From assembly GCA_002344625.1 (NCBI GenBank), contig DDUE01000089.1, positions 1 through 9,235 on the forward strand: 9,235 nucleotides of DNA. Reading direction: 5' to 3'. Source of the stretch: Rhodocyclaceae bacterium UBA2346 (GTDB lineage: Bacteria > Pseudomonadota > Gammaproteobacteria > Burkholderiales > Rhodocyclaceae). Below the pieces are notes generated by a model. The model did no database searches and was not told the origin of the DNA. It was given only the letters and a program-made list of their open reading frames with translations. Shown here piece by piece: positions 1 through 6,449 of this stretch. The translations under genes were made by a program, and so were the position numbers. How positions within the stretch are numbered: position 1 is the stretch's first letter; each line of letters begins with the position of its first letter.

Positions 1-43
1 GGGGGGGGGGGGTGTTCGTGGGGGCGGCGGGGGGTGGGAAGGG
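1..43 (+). other. G-rich edge with a G-quadruplex-type pattern
   Basis: The + strand has five G-tracts (1-12, 20-24, 29-34, 36-38, 41-43) separated by loops of 7, 4, 1 and 2 bases, which satisfies the usual G3+/loop 1-7 quadruplex pattern. It lies in coding sequence for a Gly-rich linker. Because the first tract is a 12-base homopolymer at the very edge, part of the signal may be poor-quality sequence rather than biology. Confidence 0.4.
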
Positions 44-248
44 ATTCCTGGTGCAGGCGGGCGTGTTTGCCGACCCCGCCAATGCCGAGGCGCTGCGGCG
101 CCGGCTATCGACGCCGGCGCGCAAGGCGACGATACAGGGCAGGGTGATGCTGGGGCCGTACGAGCGGCGCGAAGACGCCGAGGCCGCGCTGGCAAGAGTC
201 CGGAGCGAGCGCAAACTTGCCGGCACGGTCGTCGCGGCGGCGCGATGA
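3..248 (+). CDS. SPOR-domain protein, C-terminal part (start lies outside the window)
   Basis: This is the C-terminal end of a protein carrying a SPOR domain, a small fold that binds denuded septal peptidoglycan in the periplasm. Seen: a glycine-rich lead-in runs into the SPOR pattern GFLVQAGVFADPANAEALRR, followed by a less conserved middle and then RVMLGPYERREDAEAALARV, which matches the family's typical VQxGxF...A..L and RVxxGPF...AE.A..L halves. The frame stays open to the left edge, so the gene is cut by the window; a GTG at 12 is the first possible start codon here but would begin just before the domain and lacks a ribosome site, so I treat the gene as partial. Known SPOR proteins usually have an N-terminal membrane segment and a linker; the Gly-rich stretch may be that linker. 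Caution: the first 12 bases are all G and could be a sequence-end artefact. fliW follows after 91 bases on the same strand. Confidence 0.8.
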   Translation, partial: GGGVFVGAAGGGKGFLVQAGVFADPANAEALRRRLSTPARKATIQGRVMLGPYERREDAEAALARVRSERKLAGTVVAAAR

Positions 249-325
249 CGGGCGTAGCACGCCAGCCGCCCGGTTTCGTCCGCGCCAGTTGCGGCGCTGC
301 GGCCATGACCAATGACAGGGTTTAC

Positions 326-334
326 AGGGGGGAG
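326..334 (+). promoter_or_regulatory. Strong ribosome binding site of fliW
   Basis: The purine run AGGGGGGAG ends five bases before the ATG at 340. It is the best Shine-Dalgarno sequence in the left half of the window and fixes the fliW start. Confidence 0.75.
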
Positions 335-339
335 CATTC

Positions 340-780
340 ATGAGAATCGAAAGTCACACGCTGGGCACGATCGAAGTCGCGGACGACAAGGTGATCGAGT
401 TTCCGGAAGGTCTGCCGGGCTTCGAGGGCAGCAAGCGGTTCGCGATGGTGCATGAGGAAGGGAGCGGCACCTCGGTCTTCATGCTGCAAAGCGCCGACGA
501 CCCCGCCGTGACGTTTTCGATCACCGTCCCGGAAAACCTGGGCATCAATTACGAATTCTCGCTCACCGACGCCGAGGCCGAAATGCTCGCGCTCGTGCGT
601 CCAGAGGATGCGCTGGTGGCGATCATCGTGCGCAAGGACGACGAGGTTCGATCGCCCGCCAGCGCCGGGCTGAAGGCGAACTTCATGGCGCCGCTGGTGA
701 TCAATGTGGCTGCGCGGCGCGGTTTGCAGAAAATCATCAGCAAGCTGGGTTGCGATGTGACGCTGCGCGCCCAGAGCTGA
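340..780 (+). CDS. fliW: Flagellar assembly factor FliW
   Basis: FliW is a small cytoplasmic protein that binds flagellin and, when free, antagonises the translational repressor CsrA, so coupling flagellin synthesis to its export; this role is established in Bacillus subtilis and Campylobacter. Seen: 146 residues, the normal family length; the N-terminal signature [10 protein letters not shown] (residues 21-30); the central [18 protein letters not shown] block (58-75); and the late [12 protein letters not shown] block (111-122) that corresponds to the family's NL.AP.VIN motif. The start is fixed by the strong AGGGGGGAG site at 326-334. It sits 91 bases after the SPOR-domain gene and converges with the TPR gene, with 25 bases between them. 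No csrA, flagellin or other flagellar gene lies in the window, so it stands apart from its usual partners. I see no sigma-28 type promoter (TAAA-N15-GCCGATAA) upstream. Identity is secure from motifs; the CsrA link in this organism is inferred. Confidence 0.95.
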   Translation: MRIESHTLGTIEVADDKVIEFPEGLPGFEGSKRFAMVHEEGSGTSVFMLQSADDPAVTFSITVPENLGINYEFSLTDAEAEMLALVRPEDALVAIIVRKDDEVRSPASAGLKANFMAPLVINVAARRGLQKIISKLGCDVTLRAQS

Positions 781-805
781 GGTGCGCGGGCGCGGGCCGG
801 CGGCA

Positions 806-1141
806 TCAGCGGCCGTCTGGCGCATCCCGGGTCTTTTCGATGCGCCGCGCGAACACCGTCATCTCCTTCGCGGCCTGCAGGTCGCCCTTGCGCGTGGCGA
901 CCGCGATGCCGTGTCGCCAGGCGTCGAGCGCGGCATCGGGCTGGCCGGACTGCAGCAAGGCCTTGCCCAGCGTTTTCCAGGCCGCCGAGTAGTCGGGGTC
1001 GAACTCCACGGCCCGGCGAAAGTATGCCGCGGCTTTGAGCGGGTCGTCTGCCAGCCAGGCATTGCCGAGCGAAAAACGCAGCATCGCGCCGTCGCGGGGG
1101 CCGTCCAGCAGTTTTTCGAGCGTGGTGATCATCGGTTTCAT
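806..1141 (-). CDS. Small tetratricopeptide repeat (TPR) protein
   Basis: A 111-residue protein on the minus strand made largely of TPR helices, a fold that mediates protein-protein contacts. Seen: [27 protein letters not shown] (about residues 25-51) is a canonical TPR with the A..YF.RA...DP pattern, followed by a second unit, [24 protein letters not shown] (52-75), and a charged C-terminal helix that includes [10 protein letters not shown]. No signal peptide or membrane segment, so cytoplasmic. The start at 1141 is the first ATG of MKPM; an alternative ATG lies three codons later at 1132. Only a weak GGAT-type ribosome site precedes it. The same reading frame stays open far upstream through ridA, but that extension is composed of Arg/Ala/Gly-rich shadow sequence. 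The gene diverges from ridA across 60 bases. Partner and specific role are unknown. Confidence 0.85.
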   Translation of the reverse strand: MKPMITTLEKLLDGPRDGAMLRFSLGNAWLADDPLKAAAYFRRAVEFDPDYSAAWKTLGKALLQSGQPDAALDAWRHGIAVATRKGDLQAAKEMTVFARRIEKTRDAPDGR

Positions 1142-1157
1142 CGTCGATCCGCACAGG

Positions 1158-1163
1158 TACAAT
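1158..1163 (+). promoter_or_regulatory. Candidate -10 box for ridA in the divergent TPR/ridA gap
   Basis: TACAAT matches five of six bases of the TATAAT consensus and lies 38 bases before the ridA ATG. A -35 box is weak: the best at 17-base spacing is GTTTCA at 1135-1140 (three of six), overlapping the first codon of the TPR gene. Both genes must be started from this 60-base gap unless transcribed from further away. Confidence 0.4.
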
Positions 1164-1189
1164 CTCGCCTCGATTGTGCAGCCAAGAAC

Positions 1190-1194
1190 AGGAG
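1190..1194 (+). promoter_or_regulatory. Ribosome binding site of ridA
   Basis: AGGAG seven bases before the ATG at 1202. It decides the start, because the frame is open for more than 400 bases upstream without another well-placed site. Confidence 0.75.
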
Positions 1195-1201
1195 CAAGTC
1201 C

Positions 1202-1582
1202 ATGAGTCGTCTCACCATCGCCACCCCTCGCGCGCCGGCCGCGATCGGCACCTATTCGCAGGCGGTCAAGACCGGCAATACCGTGTATGTGTCCGGGCAG
1301 ATCGGCCTCGACCCGGTCAGCATGGAGATGGCCGAGGGATTCGAGGCACAGACCGTGCGCGTGTTCGAGAATCTCAAGGCGGTGGCCGAGGCGGCTGGCG
1401 CCACGCTCGGCGATGCGGTCAAGCTCACGCTCTATCTCACCGACCTGTCGAACTTCGCCAAGGTGAACGAAATCATGGCGCGCTACTTCGCCGAGCCTTA
1501 TCCCGCGCGTGCCGCGGTCGGGGTGCAGGCCTTGCCTCGCGGCGCGCTCGTCGAGGCGGACGCGGTGCTGGTCCTGGCGTGA
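1202..1582 (+). CDS. ridA: RidA family reactive intermediate/imine deaminase
   Basis: RidA (YjgF/YER057c/UK114) is a cytoplasmic trimeric enzyme that hydrolyses reactive 2-aminoacrylate and other enamine/imine intermediates released by PLP enzymes, giving the keto acid and ammonia. Seen: 126 residues, the usual size; the early Tyr (Y18 in IGTYSQAV), the SGQIGLDP block (31-38), the helix [20 protein letters not shown], the [13 protein letters not shown] segment (78-90), and the C-terminal [20 protein letters not shown] block with Arg103 and Glu118, which correspond to the catalytic Arg/Glu of active RidA. Presence of Arg103 argues for the enamine-deaminase subgroup rather than an inactive paralogue. 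The start is set by AGGAG at 1190-1194. It is divergent from the TPR gene and 59 bases upstream of recG on the same strand, so a ridA-recG transcript is plausible. Exact substrate is inferred from the family. Confidence 0.93.
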   Translation: MSRLTIATPRAPAAIGTYSQAVKTGNTVYVSGQIGLDPVSMEMAEGFEAQTVRVFENLKAVAEAAGATLGDAVKLTLYLTDLSNFAKVNEIMARYFAEPYPARAAVGVQALPRGALVEADAVLVLA

Positions 1583-1641
1583 CCGCCCGCATGCCTGGCC
1601 TGGCCGGCTGCGCGGCGTCGCCGCGGTTCGCGATACGGTGA

Positions 1642-3732
1642 ATGCGCCCGGCCACGAACGCTTCGCACGCTTCCGGCGCAACCGCCGCGGCGTCTCGGCG
1701 TGACTTTTCCGGGCTTCCGCCCGCCCTGGTCTCGCGGCTGGCCAAGCTCGACCTGCGCCGCGACCAGGATCTCGTGCTGCACCTGCCGCTGCGCTACGAG
1801 GACGAGACCCGGCTGACGCCCATCGCCGCCGTGACCGAGGGCGAAGCATTGCAGATCGAGGGCGAAGTGTCTTCCTGCGAGGTGGTGAACAAGCCGCGGC
1901 GCCAGTTGCTGGCGCGGATTCGCGACGAATCGGGCGATTTGAGCGCGCGCTGGCTCAGCTTCTATCCTGCGCTGCAGAAACAGTTGCAGCCGGGCGCGCG
2001 GGTGCGGTTGTTCGGCGAGGTGCGCTGCGGTTTTTTCGGGGATGAGATGGTGCATCCGCGGGTCCGGGTCGTGGCCGACGACGCGCCGCTGCCCGATTGC
2101 CTGACCCCGGTGTACCCGACCACCGCGGGGCTGGCCCAGGCGGCCCTCCGGAAGCTGATCGCGCGCACGCTCGCACGCGTGCCCGAACGTGAACTGCTGC
2201 CCGGCGACGTGCGTGCGCGGCTGGCCCTGCCGGGTTTTGCCGAGGCGGTGCGCACCTTGCACCGGCCGCCGCCCGACGTCGACGCCGATGCCTTGGCGGA
2301 ACGCAGCCATCCGGCCTGGCGGCGAGTGAAGTTCGAGGAACTGCTGGTGCAGCAGATTTCGCTGCGCCGGGCGTACGTCGCACGCCGCCTGAAGACCGCG
2401 CCGGAGATTGCTGCGCGGGCACGGCTCACCGTCGCGTTGCTGCAGGCGCTGCCGTTCGAGCTGACCGGCGCGCAGCGTCGCGTGGTGGCCGAGATCGCTG
2501 CGGACCTCGCCGCCGCGCACCCGATGCAGCGCCTGCTGCAAGGCGACGTGGGCAGCGGCAAGACCATCGTCGCCGCGCTGGCGATGCTGCAGGCGGTCGA
2601 GAACGGATTCCAGGCTGCCCTGATGGCGCCGACCGAGATTCTGGCCGAACAGCACTATCTGAAGCTCAAGGCCTGGCTCGAGCCTTTGGGCGTCGAGGTG
2701 GCGTGGCTCTCTGGCAGCCGCAACAAGCGCGCGCGCGCGGCGGAGCTCGCACGGCTGGCCTGCGGCGAGTGCCTGCTCGCGGTCGGCACACATGCGCTCA
2801 TCGAGGATCCGGTCGCCTTGCCGCGCCTCGGTCTGGTCATCGTCGACGAGCAGCATCGTTTCGGCGTGCGCCAGCGCCTGGCGCTGCGCGAGAAGGCGCA
2901 TGCCGGCGCGAGCCCGCACCTGCTGATGATGTCGGCAACACCGATTCCGCGCACGCTGGCGATGACGCACTATGCCGACCTCGATGTATCGGTGCTGGAC
3001 GAACTGCCGCCCGGCCGCACGCCGGTGCGTACCCGGCTGGTGTCGGCGGCGCGCCGCGACCAGGTCATCGCCCGGCTGCGCGAGGCCTGTGCGGGCGGGC
3101 GCCAGGCCTACTGGGTGTGCCCGCTGATCGAGGAATCCGAGGCGCTCCAGCTCCAGACCGCGCTCGAAACCTTCGCAGCCTTGACCGCGGCGTTGCCCGC
3201 CCTGGCGGTCGGTCTGGTGCATGGGCGCCTCAAACCCGCGGAGAAATCCGCCGCGATGGCGGCCTTCGTGACCGGCGACGTGGATGTGCTGGTCGCGACC
3301 ACGGTGATCGAAGTCGGCGTCGACGTGCCCAATGCCAGCCTGATGGTGATCGAGCATGCCGAACGCTTCGGACTGGCCCAACTCCACCAGTTGCGCGGAC
3401 GGGTGGGGCGCGGGGCGGCCGAGTCGGAGTGCATCCTGATGTTCGCGCAGCCGCTCTCGCAGACCGCGCGCGCGCGCTTGAAAGTGATCTTCGAGCACAG
3501 CGATGGCTTCGCGATCGCGCGCGAGGATCTGCGCATCCGGGGGCCGGGCGAGTTCGTCGGCGCGCGCCAGAGCGGTGTGCCCTTGCTGCGGCATGCGAGC
3601 CTGGAACAGGACGCCGACCTGATCGAGCCGGCGCGCGAGCTGGCCGAGCGATTGCTGTCCGGTGCGCCGCAGGATGCCCAGGCCATCGTCGACCGCTGGT
3701 TTGGCGGGCGCGAAGGTTTGCTGCGGGCATGA
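1642..3732 (+). CDS. recG: ATP-dependent DNA helicase RecG
   Basis: RecG is a superfamily 2 double-strand translocase that regresses stalled replication forks and processes branched DNA and R-loops. Seen: 696 residues, close to the E. coli length of 693. Order: an N-terminal wedge/OB region with LVLHLPLRYEDET (44-56) and QIEGEVSS; Walker A GDVGSGKT (301-308); the MAPTEILAEQH block (328-337); Walker B DEQH (402-405); motif III SATPIPRT (431-438); motif V region TTVIEVGVDVPNA (553-565); motif VI QLRGRVGRG (583-591); and the C-terminal translocation segment GFAIAREDLRIRGPGEFVGARQSG (622-645). All catalytic motifs are intact. The ATG at 1642 directly follows an in-frame TGA at 1639-1641, so nothing further upstream can be the start. 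There is no proper ribosome site: only GGTGA abutting the ATG, so translation may depend on flow from ridA. The fully open antisense frame opposite is a high-GC shadow. Confidence 0.97.
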   Translation: MRPATNASHASGATAAASRRDFSGLPPALVSRLAKLDLRRDQDLVLHLPLRYEDETRLTPIAAVTEGEALQIEGEVSSCEVVNKPRRQLLARIRDESGDLSARWLSFYPALQKQLQPGARVRLFGEVRCGFFGDEMVHPRVRVVADDAPLPDCLTPVYPTTAGLAQAALRKLIARTLARVPERELLPGDVRARLALPGFAEAVRTLHRPPPDVDADALAERSHPAWRRVKFEELLVQQISLRRAYVARRLKTAPEIAARARLTVALLQALPFELTGAQRRVVAEIAADLAAAHPMQRLLQGDVGSGKTIVAALAMLQAVENGFQAALMAPTEILAEQHYLKLKAWLEPLGVEVAWLSGSRNKRARAAELARLACGECLLAVGTHALIEDPVALPRLGLVIVDEQHRFGVRQRLALREKAHAGASPHLLMMSATPIPRTLAMTHYADLDVSVLDELPPGRTPVRTRLVSAARRDQVIARLREACAGGRQAYWVCPLIEESEALQLQTALETFAALTAALPALAVGLVHGRLKPAEKSAAMAAFVTGDVDVLVATTVIEVGVDVPNASLMVIEHAERFGLAQLHQLRGRVGRGAAESECILMFAQPLSQTARARLKVIFEHSDGFAIAREDLRIRGPGEFVGARQSGVPLLRHASLEQDADLIEPARELAERLLSGAPQDAQAIVDRWFGGREGLLRA

Positions 3733-3879
3733 CGGCGATGCGCGCGGGCGCCTGCGCACCCGGGGTTTCGGCAGGCGCGCGCCTGCTCGGTGTTCCCGCC
3801 CTGTTATCCTTGGCGGCACGCGTGACGGCCTGCGCCGCCGGTCAGTCCGCGCCACGCGCCATCCGAATCCACTTTCCGC

Positions 3880-4437
3880 ATGCATGAGCTGAGTCTTCCC
3901 AAGCGCTGGCTGGCGCGCCCCCCGCGGGCCACGGTGCCGGCGCATCTTCGCCCATGGCTCACCGACCCCGCCTCGCTGACGGCCCGCATCACCGCCCGTT
4001 GCCTGCGCTTCCGGGTCATGGTGTTGCGCCAGGCGCTCGACCACCCCCACCCCGACGAGGCCGACTTGTTCGGCTTGCGCCCGCGCAACCTGGTGTGGGT
4101 GCGCGAGGTATTGCTGCTCGCGGACGAACGGCCGGTGGTGTTCGCCCGCTCGATTCTGCCGCGCGGGCATGCGAGCGGCACCTGGCACCTTTTTCACCGC
4201 ATCGGTACCCGGCCGCTCGGGGCGGCCTTGTTCGCCAATCCGGCGATCGTGCGTTCGCCGCTGAGTTCAGCCTGCCTCGACCGGCGCGATGCGCGCTATC
4301 ATCACGCCCTCGACGCGGCCCGACCCCAGCCCGCGCCCGCGAGGCTGTGGGCACGCCGCTCGGTTTTTCACCTGGAGCACCGAGCCTTGCTGGTTTCGGA
4401 GTTCTTCCTGCCGGCCATTTCCGGACTCGACGCATGA
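3880..4437 (+). CDS. ubiC: Chorismate lyase UbiC (4-hydroxybenzoate synthase)
   Basis: UbiC removes pyruvate from chorismate to give 4-hydroxybenzoate, the first committed step of ubiquinone synthesis; it is a small soluble enzyme. Seen: 185 residues, slightly longer than the 165 of E. coli because of an N-terminal extension and a Pro/Ala-rich insert (about 140-155). Conserved blocks align with E. coli: [20 protein letters not shown] (71-90, with the key Arg75), GTRPLG (109-114), LWARRS (156-161) and [10 protein letters not shown] (170-179, with the catalytic-site Glu174). The start is ATG CAT GAG at 3880; there is no clear ribosome site before it, so it could be off by a few codons. The 147-base gap from recG contains a possible TATCCT -10 (3805-3810) without a convincing -35, and a GGCGGC/GCCGCC inverted pair (3812-3817 and 3834-3839). 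The stop overlaps the ubiA start (ATGA), so the two are translationally coupled. Confidence 0.93.
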   Translation: MHELSLPKRWLARPPRATVPAHLRPWLTDPASLTARITARCLRFRVMVLRQALDHPHPDEADLFGLRPRNLVWVREVLLLADERPVVFARSILPRGHASGTWHLFHRIGTRPLGAALFANPAIVRSPLSSACLDRRDARYHHALDAARPQPAPARLWARRSVFHLEHRALLVSEFFLPAISGLDA

Positions 4438-5318
4438 GCACTCGCACATCCCGGTCGATTGCCGACCGTTTGCCGCATTACCTGCGCCTGATGCGGCTCG
4501 ACAAGCCGATCGGCATCCTGCTGCTGCTGTGGCCTACGCTGTGGGCGCTGTGGATCGCCGCCGAGGGCTGGCCGCCGCTCCACATTCTGTTGATCTTCGT
4601 GCTCGGCACGGTCTTGATGCGCTCGGCCGGCTGCGTGATCAACGATTTCGCCGATCGCGACTTCGACGGCCATGTCGAGCGCACCCGCCTGCGTCCGCTG
4701 GCCACCGGCGCGGTGTCGACGGCCGAGGCGCTGACGCTTGCTGCGGGGCTGGCGCTGACGTCTTTCTTACTGGTGCTGCCGCTCGATCCGCTGGTGTTGT
4801 GGCTGTCGCTGCCGGCCGTGTTCCTTGCCGGCAGCTATCCGTTCACCAAGCGGTTCTTCGCGATTCCGCAGGCGTATCTGGGGATTGCGTTCGGATTCGG
4901 CATTCCGATGGGGTTTGCCGCGCTGCTGGGCGAGGTCCCCGCGCTCGCCTGGTGGATGCTTCTCGCAAACGTGTTCTGGGCGATCGCCTACGATACCGAA
5001 TATGCGATGGTCGACCGTTCCGACGACCTCAAGCTGGGTATCAAGAGCGCGGCGATCACCTTTGGCCGGCATGATGTAAGCGCCATCATGATCTGCTACG
5101 CGATCGCGTTCGGCCTGCTCGCGATGGTCGGCATCGGCGCCGGGCGTGGGCCGGCGTTCTTCGGCGGGCTCGTGCTTGCCTGCGGTTTCGCGGTCTATCA
5201 CTACGTGCTGATCAGGGCGCGCGAGCGGACGCGCTGCTTCAAGGCTTTCCTGCACAACAACTGGGTCGGGGCAGTCATCCAGATCGGCTTGATGCTGGAC
5301 TATGCCTTGTTTCCGTGA
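4434..5318 (+). CDS. ubiA: 4-hydroxybenzoate polyprenyltransferase UbiA
   Basis: UbiA is an inner-membrane prenyltransferase that attaches the polyprenyl chain to 4-hydroxybenzoate, the step directly after UbiC. Seen: 294 residues, typical of the family, with many hydrophobic helices. The first Asp-rich motif NDFADRDFD (70-78, N70/D71/D74/D78) and the second, [13 protein letters not shown] (186-198, with D187, D194 and D198), bind the Mg-diphosphate of the prenyl donor; both are intact. [20 protein letters not shown] (17-36) is the classic N-terminal signature, and [10 protein letters not shown] (273-282) the C-terminal one. The start at 4434 overlaps the ubiC stop by four bases; the frame stays open back into ubiC, but that extension is a shadow. 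No separate ribosome site is visible, which fits coupled translation. Prenyl chain length cannot be read from the sequence. Confidence 0.97.
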   Translation: MSTRTSRSIADRLPHYLRLMRLDKPIGILLLLWPTLWALWIAAEGWPPLHILLIFVLGTVLMRSAGCVINDFADRDFDGHVERTRLRPLATGAVSTAEALTLAAGLALTSFLLVLPLDPLVLWLSLPAVFLAGSYPFTKRFFAIPQAYLGIAFGFGIPMGFAALLGEVPALAWWMLLANVFWAIAYDTEYAMVDRSDDLKLGIKSAAITFGRHDVSAIMICYAIAFGLLAMVGIGAGRGPAFFGGLVLACGFAVYHYVLIRARERTRCFKAFLHNNWVGAVIQIGLMLDYALFP

Positions 5319-5365
5319 CACCGCTTGGGTGTCGTGGCCGGCCGGTCGTCGCGCCAGTCCGGCCA
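5317..5365 (+). terminator. Weak hairpins after ubiA, possible non-canonical transcription end
   Basis: Two hairpins follow the ubiA stop. The first is GACACC (5317-5322), loop GCTTG, GGTGTC (5328-5333), and it overlaps the stop codon. The second is TGGCCGG (5335-5341) paired with CCGGCCA (5359-5365) across 17 bases. Neither is followed by a T run, so they are not textbook Rho-independent terminators. A new candidate promoter for pyrF starts 17 bases beyond. Confidence 0.3.
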
Positions 5366-5381
5366 CCCGCTCCGCGGCGGC

Positions 5382-5409
5382 TTGCGCACGCCGGCAATCG
5401 GCCTATGAT
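5382..5409 (+). promoter_or_regulatory. Candidate sigma-70 promoter of pyrF
   Basis: TTGCGC (5382-5387, three of six consensus bases) is separated by 16 bases from TATGAT (5404-5409, five of six). The predicted transcript start is near 5416, giving a leader of about 90 bases to the preferred pyrF ATG. The position, in the only sizeable gap between ubiA and pyrF, supports it. Confidence 0.5.
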
Positions 5410-5507
5410 CCGGCCTGTCGATCATGATCGCGGGCCACTGTGATCCCATGGCTCGCGCCATGCCCGCCGCCCACTCGTCCAACCCGAACTTGAACCTTCC
5501 ATCGCCC

Positions 5508-6344
5508 ATGCAGTTCATGACCACGCTTGCCGACGCCTGGCAGCAGCGCAATAGCCTGTTGTGCGTCGGACTCGACCCGGATCCCGCGCGTTTCCCACGC
5601 CATCTGATCGGGCGGGACGACGCGATCTTCACCTTCTGTCGCGAAATCGTCGATACCACCGCGGACCTCGTCTGCTGCTTCAAGCCGCAGATCGCGTATT
5701 TCGCCGCGCATCGGGCCGAAGACCAGCTCGAAGCGCTGATCGAGCACATTCACGCTCGCCACCCCGGCCTGCCGGTCATCCTCGATGCCAAGCGTGGCGA
5801 TATCGGCAGCACCGCCGACCAGTACGCGATCGAAGCTTTCGAGCGCTTCGGCGCCGACGCGGTCACGGTGAATCCCTACATGGGGCGCGACTCGGTCGAA
5901 CCTTACCTGGCCTGGCCGGGCAAGGGGGTGATCCTGTTGTGCCGTACCTCGAATGCGGGCGGCTCCGACCTGCAGTTCCTCGATGTGGGCGGGGGCGAGC
6001 GCTTGTTCGAACGGGTGGCGCGGCTGGTCGCCGAGGACTGGAACACCTCCGGCAACTGCGCGCTGGTCGTCGGCGCGACCTTTCCCGATGAAATCGCTCG
6101 GGTGCGGCGACTGACCGGTGACATGCCGTTGCTGGTACCCGGCATCGGTGCGCAGGGCGGCGACGTCGAGGCCACGGTCAGGGCCGGATGCACCGCCGAT
6201 GGTGGCGGGCTGATGATCAACTCGTCGCGCGCGATCATCTACGCCGGCGGCGGTGAAGACTTCGCCACCGCGGCACGCGCAGCGGCGATCGCCACCCGGG
6301 ATGAGATCAATCGCCATCGACCGGTGCCTGTCCATCGAATCTGA
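5508..6344 (+). CDS. pyrF: Orotidine 5'-phosphate decarboxylase, type 2 (PyrF)
   Basis: PyrF decarboxylates OMP to UMP, the last step of de novo pyrimidine synthesis, in the cytoplasm. Seen: [14 protein letters not shown] (17-30), Lys59 in [10 protein letters not shown], the catalytic block [16 protein letters not shown] (92-107) with Asp93, Lys95 and Asp98, NPYMGRDS (122-129), the phosphate-binding loop PGIGAQGGD (211-219), and SSRAIIYAG (239-247). [11 protein letters not shown] marks the longer type-2 subfamily, unlike the E. coli type. From ATG 5508 the protein is 278 residues, right for that subfamily. The frame is also open from ATGs at 5424, 5448 and 5460, and another ATG follows at 5517; none has a clear ribosome site. 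I choose 5508 because the conserved N-terminus begins just after it and the added 28 residues upstream are Pro/Ala/Asn-rich and unlike the family. The gene is preceded by its own candidate promoter. Confidence 0.95.
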   Translation: MQFMTTLADAWQQRNSLLCVGLDPDPARFPRHLIGRDDAIFTFCREIVDTTADLVCCFKPQIAYFAAHRAEDQLEALIEHIHARHPGLPVILDAKRGDIGSTADQYAIEAFERFGADAVTVNPYMGRDSVEPYLAWPGKGVILLCRTSNAGGSDLQFLDVGGGERLFERVARLVAEDWNTSGNCALVVGATFPDEIARVRRLTGDMPLLVPGIGAQGGDVEATVRAGCTADGGGLMINSSRAIIYAGGGEDFATAARAAAIATRDEINRHRPVPVHRI

Positions 6345-6355
6345 GGCGCCACGCG

Positions 6356-6372
6356 TGCAACCGTTTGTTGCA
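6356..6372 (+). other. Small hairpin after pyrF
   Basis: TGCAAC (6356-6361), loop CGTTT, GTTGCA (6367-6372): a perfect 6-base stem 11 bases after the pyrF stop. No T run follows, so it is a weak terminator at best. It lies immediately before the candidate promoter of the lipoprotein gene and contains two of three TGCAA repeats. Confidence 0.35.
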
Positions 6373-6373
6373 A

Positions 6374-6403
6374 TTGCCTGCAATATGCGGTCCAATTTCT
6401 AAT
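6374..6403 (+). promoter_or_regulatory. Candidate sigma-70 promoter of the Ig-domain lipoprotein gene
   Basis: TTGCCT (6374-6379, four of six) is followed after 18 bases by TCTAAT (6398-6403, five of six). An alternative pair is TTGCAA (6368-6373) with TCCAAT (6391-6396) at 17-base spacing. The region is visibly richer in A and T than the flanking genes. Predicted transcript start is near 6410, about 40 bases before the GTG start. Confidence 0.45.
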
Positions 6404-6415
6404 GTTCTTTCTCCG

Positions 6416-6429
6416 CTTATCGCGGTAAG
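6416..6429. promoter_or_regulatory. 14-base near-palindrome in the lipoprotein leader
   Basis: CTTATCGCGGTAAG is a palindrome except for one base pair (T/G at positions 5 and 10). It lies between the candidate -10 and the ribosome site, where a regulator could bind or the transcript's 5' end could fold. Function is unproven. Confidence 0.3.
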
Positions 6430-6437
6430 TGCCTAAA

Positions 6438-6444
6438 AAGGGGA
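6438..6444 (+). promoter_or_regulatory. Ribosome binding site that selects the GTG start at 6450
   Basis: AAGGGGA with its G run ending six bases before the GTG at 6450. The earlier in-frame GTG at 6429 has no such site and would place this purine run inside the gene, so 6450 is preferred. Confidence 0.65.
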
Positions 6445-6449
6445 TATCA

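Noticed and set aside
612..619. GCTGGTGG, identical to the E. coli Chi octamer, inside fliW
   Set aside because: A single octamer in high-GC coding DNA is expected by chance, and Chi sequence differs among bacterial groups.
782..1201. Upstream extension of the ridA frame
   Set aside because: It runs antisense through the TPR gene, is Arg/Gly-rich and lacks family similarity; the AGGAG site and RidA homology both place the start at 1202.
1142..1849. N-terminal extension of the TPR gene on the minus strand
   Set aside because: The extra residues overlay ridA and the recG start in antisense and look like Arg/Gly-rich shadow; TPR similarity is confined to the last 111 residues.
1498..4197. A 2.7-kb open frame on the minus strand covering recG and flanks
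   Set aside because: Its translation is Arg/Gln/His/Gly-rich with no domain pattern, and it lies opposite a fully recognisable recG. Long antisense frames are expected in very high-GC codon usage.
3954..4433. Upstream extension of the ubiA frame through ubiC
   Set aside because: The extension is shadow sequence of ubiC in another frame; UbiA similarity begins at the residues after the ATGA overlap.
5317..5365. Canonical Rho-independent terminator after ubiA
   Set aside because: Two hairpins exist but neither is followed by a T run, so only a weak call is kept.
6429..6449. GTG at 6429 as the lipoprotein start
   Set aside because: It has no ribosome site and would put the AAGGGGA purine run inside the coding sequence; the GTG at 6450 has ideal spacing and gives a normal signal peptide.
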